Positions 43,850 to 52,872 of a stretch of DNA of 64,000 nt are shown here, piece by piece. The first letter of the stretch is position 1. Every line of letters starts with the position of its first letter. Position numbers and translations under genes: made by a program. The notes under the pieces were generated by a model. It did no database searches. It saw nothing but the letters and a program-made list of their open reading frames with translations, and was not told where the DNA came from. The stretch lies in NCBI GenBank assembly GCA_041725895.1, contig JBGRQA010000005.1:193447-257446 (forward strand), read 5' to 3'. Origin of the DNA: JBGRQA01 sp041725895 (GTDB taxonomy: Bacteria > Bacteroidota > Bacteroidia > Bacteroidales > Marinifilaceae).

Positions 43850-44171
43850 TTTACAAAGATAGAACATTAAAAAACCACGGAAACTTTATTCGTGTAAAAA
43901 GTTTCTGAAGCTATTGTTAATAGATGTTAATTTGTTTGGAACACCTCATACTTATTATTTTGCAGTCTCTGAAATTAGTGCTAAATTAATTCATTATCAA
44001 AGGGTAATGGAGTAGAAATAGGCAAACCTACGGATTTTACCGGTAAGTGGATAATTCCTTAGAGATGAATGACAATTTGTAGAATAAGTTAAGAATTGGT
44101 AGGGGAAAAGGTTGAATCCTGATAATAATTTCGGAATTTTGCGTTTTAACAGTATAACAACGATTATTCCT
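43850..44171. other. Divergent spacer between TetR gene and outer-membrane protein gene
   Basis: About 320 bp. It holds the inverted repeat at 43880-43905, and no gene was found. Confidence 0.5.
43880..43905. promoter_or_regulatory. Inverted repeat, candidate TetR operator
   Basis: GAAACTTT, ten bases, AAAGTTTC: perfect eight-base arms, 26 bp in all, 31 bases upstream of the TetR start. Position and symmetry fit an autoregulatory TetR operator. Confidence 0.6.
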
Positions 44172-45158
44172 ATGTCTTTTAAATACTACCTCTTTATAGC
44201 TTTGCTTTTTTGTTCCTCTTTTGTTTTCGGTCAATTGAATGGCGACCTTAAAAAAAAGGAATCGCAGAATCTTTCGGGATATGGTACCGGAAATACCATG
44301 CCACAAACCGGAAATAGCAGGAGTAATAATTCTTCGGTTCGTGATGATAAATTGCCCCAAAGGGAAATCAACCGAAACGACTATTATAGTACCTGGACGC
44401 ACCGAACGGCCAAGGTGGTTCCACTTCGTGAGATTCATCTGAGTGCAGTAGCTCCTTCCCGCTATGGAAACTTTCCCAAAACCGAAATCAACACTCAATT
44501 GTTGCTGTTTCCCCTGGTTCCCAATATTGGATTAAAACACCAATGGATTGGAGAAACAACCATTCTTTCTACCCAGCATTCATTTAACTATCCCACTATG
44601 GGATTGCGATGGGCCAAAAAAAGCGGCTTTGGAGATATTTTGCCGGAGTCAAGTGTTGTTCCCCACATTTTTGCTTTTCGAAATGAAGTTATAGTGAGTC
44701 ATGTTTTGAATCCCCAGGCGCCCGATTGTTTCAACCGGGTTCCTGATTTAATACTGACAGGTAGGATGGGTTTCGATTTTGCCTTAAAAACAGGAGACGA
44801 AATGCTTCCTTTAATCGATACCCGCTTTCTATATCACCGAACCAGTATCTATCACGACCGAAAATTGTATTTTATGGGATTGGAGCTGGATGGAAATACC
44901 TGGCGAAATATTAACTTCTCAATTAATGCCGATTACTACAATATCGATTTTAATGGAGAATATGCTTTCGAAAGTGAGGGAAGATTCATCTACCATCACA
45001 ACAGTAGGCTGAATTTTTCCCTGGGGTATAAGCTGTCCTATTTGAATTGTGATTACGGAACTCAGCTGTTTGTTATGCCCATGATCGATTTGGTTTACAA
45101 ACTACATCATCATGTGAAATTGCAGAATGGACTTTTTGGTAGAAAGAGAAGGAGATAG
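44172..45158 (+). CDS. Exported protein, probable outer-membrane beta-barrel
   Basis: About 328 residues from the Met at 44172, which gives a signal peptide (MSFKYYLFIALLFCSSFVFG, cleavage before QLNG). The frame is open from 44112. The C-terminal half has alternating aromatic strands (YFMGLELDGNTWRNINFSINADYY, LNFSLGYKLSYLNCDYG) typical of an outer-membrane barrel. I do not recognise a named family. It is divergent from the efflux operon. Confidence 0.7.
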   Translation: MSFKYYLFIALLFCSSFVFGQLNGDLKKKESQNLSGYGTGNTMPQTGNSRSNNSSVRDDKLPQREINRNDYYSTWTHRTAKVVPLREIHLSAVAPSRYGNFPKTEINTQLLLFPLVPNIGLKHQWIGETTILSTQHSFNYPTMGLRWAKKSGFGDILPESSVVPHIFAFRNEVIVSHVLNPQAPDCFNRVPDLILTGRMGFDFALKTGDEMLPLIDTRFLYHRTSIYHDRKLYFMGLELDGNTWRNINFSINADYYNIDFNGEYAFESEGRFIYHHNSRLNFSLGYKLSYLNCDYGTQLFVMPMIDLVYKLHHHVKLQNGLFGRKRRR

Positions 45159-45298
45159 AAAAAAAGTTGGAGATGTTTCCCTGCTAACTGCATTTATGGA
45201 AGGTGTATATAGTAAAGGGTCAAAAGTAAGGTGCGGAGTATAAAATTGCAGAAGAGGTAGTATAGCTGCATGGCATTTTTGTAAATTAGAAGATAGAA

Positions 45299-46489
45299 AT
45301 GATACAAGAGATTACATCGCTTAAAGATGAGAAAATTCAATTTGCCAAGAGTTTAAGCTCTCTGAAAGGACGTTTAAATTCGGGTAAATTTTTAATTGAG
45401 GGAGTAGAGGCCATTGAATGGGCCATTGAATCGGGTGTTGAATTGGATTTTATTCTTTCCTCAAAATCAGTAAAAGACTTAGAGCAAAGGTTTCCCAAAA
45501 CTGCAATTTATCATTTGTCCGATGGATTGCTAAAAAAAGTAACCGATACAAAATATTTAATTTCCGTTGTAGCAGTAGGTCGTAGTAAAGCCATATCCCA
45601 TAATACCGATTTTGTGGTGGTACTGGACAATCTAAAAGATTATGGGAATATTGGTACCATTGTTCGAACCTGTCATGCTTTTGGTACCGATACCATTCTA
45701 AGTACCAAAAAGGATATGGATTTGTATCAGCGGAAAACGGTTGATTCCTCCAGGGGAAAGGTTTTTGCAACAAATCTGAAAAGCTTTGCCACCCCTTTGG
45801 AAACCATCAACTATCTAAAAAAACAGAACTATCAGGTGGTAACAACAAGTCCCTATGGAGATAACATTCAATCCTTAATATCTTTAACAGACAAACCCGT
45901 TGCACTGATTGTTGGAAATGAAACCGAAGGAGTGTCAGATGAATTGATGGCACATGCCGATTTTACTGTTCAAATTCCAATGCATAGTGAAGTAGAGAGC
46001 TTAAATGTTGGGGTGGCTACCGGAATTAGTATCTATGAATTAAGATTAAAACAATTACTAGGAATGATTGAGAACAAAATAAAATCCACATTAGGACGCG
46101 AGGTGAATGTAGCTGCTGCATTAATTAAGGAGGCACTGGATAAAGAATTGAGTAAGGTTTCCGATTTGTCCAGCGGGCAATTGGTTTTTATGATGGTGTT
46201 GAAATGTGATTCTGTAATGAATCTAGTGGATATACAAAAACAATTTGGGATACCCGATGGTGAGACCGATCGCTTCTTTGCCCCTCTTATAAAGAAAGGG
46301 TATATAAATAGTGATTCGTCCAATAACTTTACCATAACAGAAACAGGGATCGAAACCATTGGTAAGCTTTGGACCGTAATTGAAAATACCGAGAATAAAA
46401 TTATGGATGATTTTACCGATCAGGAAAAAAAGGAGCTAAAGCGTTTGCTTGATAAATTAAAGTACAAATGTTCAGAGATTATTAACTAG
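45299..46489 (+). CDS. SpoU/TrmH-family RNA methyltransferase with extra C-terminal domain
   Basis: A 396-residue protein. Residues about 10-90 are the substrate-binding domain. Residues about 100-255 are the SPOUT fold, with LDNLKDYGNIGTIVRTC (motif 1), LIVGNETEGVS (motif 2) and IPMHSEVESLNVGVATGI (motif 3). It should add 2'-O-methyl groups to rRNA or tRNA. Residues about 265-396 are not part of the SpoU fold. They resemble a MarR-like winged helix (LVFMMVLKCDSVMNLVDIQKQFGIP, then FFAPLIKKGYINSDSSNNFTIT). Target nucleotide is unknown. Confidence 0.9.
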   Translation: MIQEITSLKDEKIQFAKSLSSLKGRLNSGKFLIEGVEAIEWAIESGVELDFILSSKSVKDLEQRFPKTAIYHLSDGLLKKVTDTKYLISVVAVGRSKAISHNTDFVVVLDNLKDYGNIGTIVRTCHAFGTDTILSTKKDMDLYQRKTVDSSRGKVFATNLKSFATPLETINYLKKQNYQVVTTSPYGDNIQSLISLTDKPVALIVGNETEGVSDELMAHADFTVQIPMHSEVESLNVGVATGISIYELRLKQLLGMIENKIKSTLGREVNVAAALIKEALDKELSKVSDLSSGQLVFMMVLKCDSVMNLVDIQKQFGIPDGETDRFFAPLIKKGYINSDSSNNFTITETGIETIGKLWTVIENTENKIMDDFTDQEKKELKRLLDKLKYKCSEIIN

Positions 46490-46548
46490 TCTTGAATTTG
46501 GTTGATCAACCGGAATCGAAAAAGAAGATACAGCAACCCAAACTGAAC

Positions 46549-46588
46549 AAAAAAACCGGGATACAATATAATGTACCCCGGTTTTTTT
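46549..46588. terminator. Terminator between methyltransferase and acyl-CoA ligase genes
   Basis: AAAAACCGGGATACA and TGTACCCCGGTTTTT pair with one mismatch (a G-T pair on the minus strand) and loop ATATAA, with a T-run on both strands. It serves convergent genes. Confidence 0.85.
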
Positions 46589-46603
46589 GTAGCTATAAAG
46601 TTT

Positions 46604-48259
46604 TTAATGGTACAAGTTGGTGTACAAATATCTCTTGATGTTTCGTTTCGGAGTTTTCTTAAATTCTTCAGGAAACAGAATAATGCGCGAAAGTTTCATA
46701 TATCCGGGAAGCTCCTTGTTAATCAATTGCTTGTTTTTTTCAAGGGCCTTTTCAATTTCATCCTTCGATAAACCTTCTGCATCGCATGCCTCGTAATCGG
46801 GGTAAAGCATAGCTATTAGCTTATGATCTTTATCATCGGTTACAATAGATTCCTGGATAAAGGGCATATTATTAAGCATGGCCTCAATTTCCTCCGGGTA
46901 GATATTCTGACCCGATGGGCCCAGCAACATGTTCTTGCTTCGTCCCCGAATTGAAATAACATTGTCCTGATCGATTACACCCAAATCTCCGGTTCGAAGC
47001 CAACCATCTTTGGTAAAAACTTCCTTGGTGGCCTCTTTGTTTTTATAGTAGCCCAGCATTACATTGTCGCCGTTAACCTGAATTTCTCCTACAATATTAT
47101 AAGGATCTTCCGAATCGATACGAACTTTCATCCGATCTACGATTTTTCCGCAGGAGTGTTCCTTAAATTCTTTGTTGGGGCTATAGCTTACCAATGGACC
47201 ACATTCTGTCATACCATATCCTACGGTGAAAGGGAATTCTATTTTTCGAAGAAAATCCTCTACCTCCCTACTTAGTGCAGCTCCTCCAATAATTACTTCA
47301 ATAAAGTTGCCACCAAAAGTTTCGATAAGGCTGTTGCGGATTTTTTTGTAAACCTTCTTCTCCAGCAAAGGAATCTTCATCATCAATTTTACCCTGCGCT
47401 GTTCCAGTACCGGAAGAATTTTCTTTTTGTAAATCTTCTCCATAATAAGTGGAACCGCACAAATCAGGCGGGGATGAATATTCTGGAATGCTTTGGTAAT
47501 AATTTGCGGGGATGGAACTCTCGAAAGAAAGGTAACATGGCATCCAACACAAAATTCGGTGAGGAATTCGAACATGCATCCAAATACGTGGGCCAGGGGC
47601 AGAAAGGAAACGATATTATCCTGGGGACGCAAATCGATATGATCGAATCCAATGCGAACATTGGAATACAAGCTGCGATAGGGTAACATTACCCCTTTGG
47701 TAAATCCCGAGGTACCGGAGGTATAGGAAAGAACTGCCATGTCATCATTTTTGGCATCTTTCAATTCCAGGTTTTCTGCGGTTACTTTGTGTTCTGTTAT
47801 ATGACTGGTAGCCGTTTCGATTGCTGCATGCACTTTCTTACTATTAGAGCAAAGTACCGAGAAATCGTTCAGCGAGATAATTCCTTTTAGTTTTTTCAGT
47901 TTGGTATCATCAATTTTGTTGAAGATATTTTCGGTAGAGAACAATAGTACCGATTCGGAATGATTTACAATGTGGTGAATGTCTCCGGAATTAAAATCGG
48001 GTAGAATGGGAACGATTATGGCTCCGTAGGTAATGGTACCTATATAGGTAATGGCCCAGCTGTTAAGGTTGCGGCCTACCACCGCTATTTTATCCCCCTT
48101 TTTAATGCCAAGTTCCTTAAATATTTTGTGCATCCAAACAATGCGTTCGGCTACTTCTCCAAAGGTTTGGGTATCCTTTTGATAGTTGGTAAATGCAGGA
48201 TGCTCCCAGTTGTTAACAATTGCGTCTTTTATGGTTCTGATTAAGTCGTTTTTAATCAT
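46604..48259 (-). CDS. AMP-forming long-chain fatty acid-CoA ligase-like protein
   Basis: A 551-residue ANL-superfamily enzyme. P-loop motif LSYTSGTSGFTKGVM, GYGMTECGPLVS and the hinge region GWLRTGDLGVID are all present. The catalytic-lysine region near the C-terminus is replaced by TPKRNIKRY, which still contains Lys. It activates a carboxylic acid as acyl-AMP and transfers it to CoA. The chain length cannot be read from sequence. It is a single gene with a 468-bp upstream region that contains unusual tandem repeats. Confidence 0.92.
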   Translation of the reverse strand: MIKNDLIRTIKDAIVNNWEHPAFTNYQKDTQTFGEVAERIVWMHKIFKELGIKKGDKIAVVGRNLNSWAITYIGTITYGAIIVPILPDFNSGDIHHIVNHSESVLLFSTENIFNKIDDTKLKKLKGIISLNDFSVLCSNSKKVHAAIETATSHITEHKVTAENLELKDAKNDDMAVLSYTSGTSGFTKGVMLPYRSLYSNVRIGFDHIDLRPQDNIVSFLPLAHVFGCMFEFLTEFCVGCHVTFLSRVPSPQIITKAFQNIHPRLICAVPLIMEKIYKKKILPVLEQRRVKLMMKIPLLEKKVYKKIRNSLIETFGGNFIEVIIGGAALSREVEDFLRKIEFPFTVGYGMTECGPLVSYSPNKEFKEHSCGKIVDRMKVRIDSEDPYNIVGEIQVNGDNVMLGYYKNKEATKEVFTKDGWLRTGDLGVIDQDNVISIRGRSKNMLLGPSGQNIYPEEIEAMLNNMPFIQESIVTDDKDHKLIAMLYPDYEACDAEGLSKDEIEKALEKNKQLINKELPGYMKLSRIILFPEEFKKTPKRNIKRYLYTNLYH

Positions 48260-48573
48260 ACAGTTACTCTTTGATGAAGCTTTAAAGATACGAATCTCAG
48301 TAAAAAACAGAAGGAATACGCCAGTACAGTTTGCTGCTAATGCTTGTAATAGTCAGTGAAAGAATATGTTAGTTGCATGCCTGAAATAAGGAAAAAAGTA
48401 GACAATTGAGGGTGAGACCAATAGGGATATTGTATTGTTTGTATTCGTACTTTTTATTTACGATTCGAATTTTAGTGACAGGAGCAGACGGTTTCTTTCC
48501 TGTTTAGAAAACACTATTTTTAGGCTTCCAAATCCACCAAAAAATCGCTTTCAAATTGTCACCACTACCAAAT
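48260..48573. other. Upstream region of acyl-CoA ligase gene
   Basis: About 310 bp without a supported gene. It leads into the degenerate tandem repeats. Confidence 0.4.
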
Positions 48574-48715
48574 CAAAAAAGATACTACTATCAATTTTAA
48601 AAAGATACTACTACCAATTTTAAAAAGATACTACTACCAAATCCAAAAAGATACCAGTACCTTTTTTAAAAAGATACTGGTAGCAATTTTGAAAAGTATG
48701 TCGTACCATTTTTTT
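48574..48715. repeat. Degenerate 23-bp tandem repeats
   Basis: Six degenerate copies of AAAAAGATACTACTACCAA plus TTTT, each about 23 bp, run head to tail. The first three are nearly identical, and the last three drift to GATACCAGTACC, GATACTGGTAGC and GTATGTCGTACC. In the last three the core becomes partly self-complementary (TACCAGTA, TACTGGTA). They sit between the 3' end of the HU-like gene and the acyl-CoA ligase. There are no unique spacers, so this is not CRISPR. Confidence 0.8.
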
Positions 48716-48727
48716 CTATAACAGAAA

Positions 48728-49423
48728 CTACTCTACGGTAAGTTCAAAATCCAGTTCACCAATTCTAAGGGTTTTTCCATCCATCTTACTTCGTACCTGA
48801 AGGTGATACTTTCCGGGTGTAAGTGTTTCGGGAATCATAAAGATGGCATCAGAGGGCATATTTCGCAGGAATGTTGTAACCCGGTAGCTAGTATCGTCCT
48901 GTGCAATAAAGAAAACACCTTCGTCTGTATCAGCCTCGTTTACCTTTAATTTCGAGCCACTGATTTTGGCAGCACCACCCGGGCTTATTTTCTCGTTTTG
49001 GGTTTTTGTAGTGGTATCCTCAAAAAATTCGATTACCGGAAGTACCTCGGCTGCAGAAATTTTCACCAGCTCAATTTGTTCTGGTATCTTTTTGAAATCG
49101 ATGCCAGGAGTATAGTTTAGTTTTAACCGGTGAAGTACGGGATCGAATTCCGTTACTTCCCGGTCGAATACCCCCGAGATACTGAGCCGAATGTTACACA
49201 TGGGCGTAACAATATTATGCCCCGCCTTTAGTTCTTCAGCAATAATCGACTCGTAGGCCCGAACGGCAATTAGTGCATCTGCCTCGTTCAGGCTGGAGTG
49301 TCTTTCCACAACTTTTTTTACAAGTTGTTCCTGGTTCAGGGAATCAAAAGTCACTGGTTTTGCAGTGTAATCATCTTTCCGTTCGGTCAGATAATTTTTT
49401 CTTAAAATAAAAGGAATTGGCAT
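48728..49423 (-). CDS. HU-like DNA-binding protein with DUF4469-type tail
   Basis: A 231-residue protein of the Bacteroidota HU-HIG type. Residues about 1-125 have the HU-like DNA-binding fold (LVKKVVERHSSLNEADALIAVRAYESIIAEELKAGHNI). Residues about 155-231 are an Ig-like domain (DUF4469), ending KYHLQVRSKMDGKTLRIGELDFELTV. Such proteins occur in many copies per genome and may shape DNA or bind it in vesicles. The role of this copy is unknown. Confidence 0.88.
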   Translation of the reverse strand: MPIPFILRKNYLTERKDDYTAKPVTFDSLNQEQLVKKVVERHSSLNEADALIAVRAYESIIAEELKAGHNIVTPMCNIRLSISGVFDREVTEFDPVLHRLKLNYTPGIDFKKIPEQIELVKISAAEVLPVIEFFEDTTTKTQNEKISPGGAAKISGSKLKVNEADTDEGVFFIAQDDTSYRVTTFLRNMPSDAIFMIPETLTPGKYHLQVRSKMDGKTLRIGELDFELTVE

Positions 49424-49736
49424 ATTCTATAACAATTTTTAGTTGAACAATGTAGGGCAAGCTTACATTTCCCAAATTGTTGGTAGGAGTAAGGTAATGT
49501 CCTTTTTTTTAGTACATATTAAATTAAGAAATTAGACAATACAAAACAAGATAAAATGCTTAATATTAGAGAAATACTTCTGTTTGTCCGACTCCTGTTG
49601 AGATACAGGAAATGGAATAATAATTTTTTTTCGTAGGGGGGAGTAAGGATCTTTTTAACAAATTGAAATATGGTTTGTTGGGTACATAAAACAAAACCTG
49701 CCTGCTGTTTCCTTTCCTAAGCCCTATTCAATTGTA
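49424..49736. other. Spacer without recognised feature
   Basis: About 310 AT-rich bases between the HU-like gene and the cyclase gene. I see no gene or hairpin. Confidence 0.4.
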
Positions 49737-50834
49737 TTATACCGTAAACAGCACCACTTTTTGTTCTTTTCCCCTTAGCAGCATTTCTCCAATTTCGCGG
49801 GGAACAAAGGTATTGGAATCCAGGTTTAATTTGTTGAGCAGGAATTTGGAGAACAGAATGTTTACGCCCAGTTCGTTGCATTTTCCCTGGATACGGGCAG
49901 CAGTGTTGAGTACATCCCCCGAGAAGGCAATGTCTCGTTTGACCACTCCAATTTCACCGGCCATAACGTAGCCGTAATGCAGTCCTGCTTTAAATTCCGG
50001 AATCGTATTGTAGGTTTTCTGATAGTATTGTTCCTGCTCGCGAAGCGCATTCTGAATATCAAAAAAGCAGCGAAGGCAGTTGGCATCTTGAGTCCCTTTG
50101 CTGGTTGGCCAGCTGATGACAATTTCGTCTCCTACATACTGGTAGATTTCCCCTTTGGAATAGATGATACTGGAAGTGCAGTGTTTGTATACATCTCTTA
50201 GAAAATGGAAGTAGAGTTCTTCACCCAATTTTTCGGCAATGGAAGTAGAGGAGCGAAGATCCAGGAACATAAAGATTCGTTCCTCTCTTTTGGGGTGAAA
50301 GTACTTGCCCATCAAGAAGGCCCGAAACACTCCGGGACCGTATTTGTCGTTTACCAAAAGGTAGATTAGGGTGGCCAATACCACCATCAACCAAAACAGG
50401 TAGCTCTGCAGTTGGTTGATGCTGGTGAGGTGGGAAATAACGACCTCTAATACCCTGGAATGTATGAACGGAAGTCCCATTTGGTGGCTCTGATAGTAAA
50501 GACCTACAGGCAGGGCCACAAACAGATAGATTAGGCTGAAGGAAAGAAAAATACTAATGATGGTCCAGCCGTAAGGTTCGGTTCGGAGCCATTTTTCCCA
50601 GAGAAACACAACACCACATCCGCCCAGGATACCGGCCAGGCATCCCGTGAGGATACTTCCCCTAAATGCCAGGGAGGCATCCAGGCCCGATACATCCAGA
50701 TCCAAAAAATGGAGGGTAGCATATATATTAAAGAATTGGAAAATGGATATGATGGTCCAACAAAGGGTGATCCAGAATATTTTCCGAACCTGGCTTTTAA
50801 TTTTGTTGGCGTGGGGAATATTCATGTACCTCAT
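49737..50834 (-). CDS. Membrane class III adenylate/guanylate cyclase
   Basis: A 365-residue protein with about four transmembrane helices (residues about 17-40, 47-70, 83-105 and 137-160) and a cytoplasmic class III cyclase domain (about 180-350). The metal-binding Asps are visible in FLDLRSSTSIAE and YVGDEIVISW. The transition-state region NTAARIQ is also present. It should make cAMP or cGMP. ATG at 50825 is an equally likely start. A Crp/Fnr regulator is encoded in the window but is far away, so a link is speculative. Confidence 0.88.
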   Translation of the reverse strand: MRYMNIPHANKIKSQVRKIFWITLCWTIISIFQFFNIYATLHFLDLDVSGLDASLAFRGSILTGCLAGILGGCGVVFLWEKWLRTEPYGWTIISIFLSFSLIYLFVALPVGLYYQSHQMGLPFIHSRVLEVVISHLTSINQLQSYLFWLMVVLATLIYLLVNDKYGPGVFRAFLMGKYFHPKREERIFMFLDLRSSTSIAEKLGEELYFHFLRDVYKHCTSSIIYSKGEIYQYVGDEIVISWPTSKGTQDANCLRCFFDIQNALREQEQYYQKTYNTIPEFKAGLHYGYVMAGEIGVVKRDIAFSGDVLNTAARIQGKCNELGVNILFSKFLLNKLNLDSNTFVPREIGEMLLRGKEQKVVLFTV

Positions 50835-51210
50835 TTGATTTTAAAATTTATCTGCTGAGTTTTCCTCTGCTATAACGCTTGGTTTGGTGCAATTTTAAAG
50901 CCTTGTGTTTTCTTCTGTTGCCTTTGTAATGTGCAAGTTAGGGAATTAAAGTCAATCTTTTCGATTCAAAATGATTATTTTAGGGGAGGAGTAGAGAAGA
51001 TTCTATTGAACCGAAAAAAGATTTCTAAAGTAAGTTGGTGTAAACCTCTGATTGTTAGAGAAATGTACGCAGAAAAGGCTTAGGTGTAATTTACTGGTTA
51101 CCAATGTTTTGTAGAATTGTAAAGGTTTATTGCCGGGCAATCTAACAATCTATTTATAGGTGTACTATCTATTATTCACTGCATCGAGCTAATAATTGAA
51201 TTCTTATTTC
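50835..51210. other. Divergent spacer upstream of asnS
   Basis: About 375 bp without a supported gene, between the cyclase gene and asnS. Confidence 0.4.
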
Positions 51211-51218
51211 TATTTTTG
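51211..51218 (+). promoter_or_regulatory. asnS promoter -7 element
   Basis: TATTTTTG matches TAnnTTTG exactly, 35 bases before the asnS ATG. The -33 region is not clear. Confidence 0.45.
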
Positions 51219-51253
51219 TAGTCTTGATGACTCATTAAATGATTAAGTAAGAA

Positions 51254-52702
51254 ATGGAACAGAAAAAAAGAATTAAGATCAAAGAGCTACTGGATTCCAA
51301 GGAATACGGAAGTGAAGTGAATGTGAAAGGTTGGGTACGAACCAAACGTGGGAACAAGCAGATTAATTTCATCGCTTTGAATGACGGTTCTACCATTCAT
51401 AATTTGCAGATTGTGGTTGATGTTCCAGGTTTTAATGAGGACTTGCTAAAGTTAATCACTACCGGTGCAGCTATTTCTGTAAACGGAGAATTGATTGAAT
51501 CACAGGGAAGCGGACAAAGCGTAGAGATTTCTGCCAAGGAGATCGAGGTTTTGGGAACTGCTGATCCTGAGAAATATCCATTGCAGCCTAAGAAGCACTC
51601 TCTGGAATTCTTAAGAGAGAATGCTCACCTGCGTTTCCGTACTGCTACTTTTAGTGCGGTATTCCGTATTCGTCATGCCATGGCTTATGCCATCCATAAA
51701 TATTTTAACGATCGTGGTTTCTACTACATGCACACTCCTTTGATTACCGGTTCGGATGCCGAAGGTGCTGGTGAAATGTTCCGTGTAACCACTCTTGATG
51801 CTATGCAACCCCCATTGACCGAGGAAGGAAAAGTGGATTACAAGGAAGATTTCTTCGGAAAAGAAACCAACCTTACCGTTTCCGGTCAGTTGGAAGGAGA
51901 GTTGGGAGCTATGGCTTTGGGTGAGATCTATACCTTTGGACCTACTTTCCGTGCCGAAAACTCCAATACCACTCGTCACCTGGCTGAGTTCTGGATGATT
52001 GAGCCGGAAATGGCTTTCTACGATCTGAAGGACAACATGGATTTGGCCGAGGATTTCCTGAAGTATTTGATTCGTTATGCATTGGACAACTGCCTGGACG
52101 ATTTGAAATTCCTGAGCAAGCGTTTGCAGGAAGAGGAGAAGAACAAAAAGGCAGAGGATCGTTCTATGGAATTGATCGAGAAGCTGAACTTTGTATTGGA
52201 AAACGACTTTGTTCGTCTGACTTATACCGAAGCAATCGATATTCTGCGTAACTCCAAGCCAAACAAGAAGAAGAAATTCAATTACCTTATCGAAGGATGG
52301 GGTGCCGATCTTCAATCGGAGCACGAGCGTTACCTGGTTGAGAAGAAATTCAAGCGTCCGGTAATTCTTGTTGATTATCCTAAGGATATCAAAGCCTTCT
52401 ATATGAAACAGAATGACGATGGCAAAACTGTTGCTGCTATGGATATTCTGTTCCCGGGTATTGGTGAAATTGTTGGAGGATCACAGCGAGAAGAGGATTT
52501 TGGAAAGCTGACTACCCGTATGGAAGAAATGGGCGTACCAGCCGAAGATATGGAATGGTACCTGGATACCCGTCGTTTTGGATCGGCTCCACATGCCGGT
52601 TTCGGATTGGGTTTTGAACGTATGATGTTGTTCATTACCGGTATGGGTAATATTCGCGACGTAATTCCATTCCCTCGTTACCCACGAAGTGCTGAATTTT
52701 AA
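51254..52702 (+). CDS. asnS: Asparagine-tRNA ligase
   Basis: A 482-residue class IIb synthetase with an N-terminal OB-fold anticodon-binding domain (about 15-115) and a catalytic core. Motif 2 is FRAENSNTTRHLAEFWMIEPE and motif 3 is GFGLGFERMMLFITGM. TTRHLAEF and the long insertion (about 270-330) favour AsnRS over AspRS. It charges tRNA-Asn in the cytoplasm. Codon use is strongly biased (many CGT Arg codons), as expected for a highly expressed gene. Confidence 0.97.
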   Translation: MEQKKRIKIKELLDSKEYGSEVNVKGWVRTKRGNKQINFIALNDGSTIHNLQIVVDVPGFNEDLLKLITTGAAISVNGELIESQGSGQSVEISAKEIEVLGTADPEKYPLQPKKHSLEFLRENAHLRFRTATFSAVFRIRHAMAYAIHKYFNDRGFYYMHTPLITGSDAEGAGEMFRVTTLDAMQPPLTEEGKVDYKEDFFGKETNLTVSGQLEGELGAMALGEIYTFGPTFRAENSNTTRHLAEFWMIEPEMAFYDLKDNMDLAEDFLKYLIRYALDNCLDDLKFLSKRLQEEEKNKKAEDRSMELIEKLNFVLENDFVRLTYTEAIDILRNSKPNKKKKFNYLIEGWGADLQSEHERYLVEKKFKRPVILVDYPKDIKAFYMKQNDDGKTVAAMDILFPGIGEIVGGSQREEDFGKLTTRMEEMGVPAEDMEWYLDTRRFGSAPHAGFGLGFERMMLFITGMGNIRDVIPFPRYPRSAEF

Positions 52703-52727
52703 CAAGCTTAAATGCTAAATATAAAAG

Positions 52728-52757
52728 AACCGGGTCAATACTTTGATCCGGTTTTTT
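52728..52757 (+). terminator. asnS terminator
   Basis: AACCGGGTCAA and TTGATCCGGTT form an 11-base stem (one G-T pair) with loop TACT, followed by TTTT. Confidence 0.88.
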
Positions 52758-52872
52758 CGTATATAATATAGCATAATTCACTAAATTTGAATTCTTGTTT
52801 CTTCTCTATATTATTAATACCTTGCTTGAGCTTTTGGCAGATTAGGCACAAGCAGATTTAGAAGGAGTAGAT

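Noticed and set aside
48574..48715. Tandem repeats considered as CRISPR
   Set aside because: Units run head to tail without unique spacers, are not dyad-symmetric overall, and no cas gene is near.
51611..52324. 237-codon frame on the minus strand within asnS
   Set aside because: Antisense shadow of a highly biased gene; asnS motifs are unambiguous.
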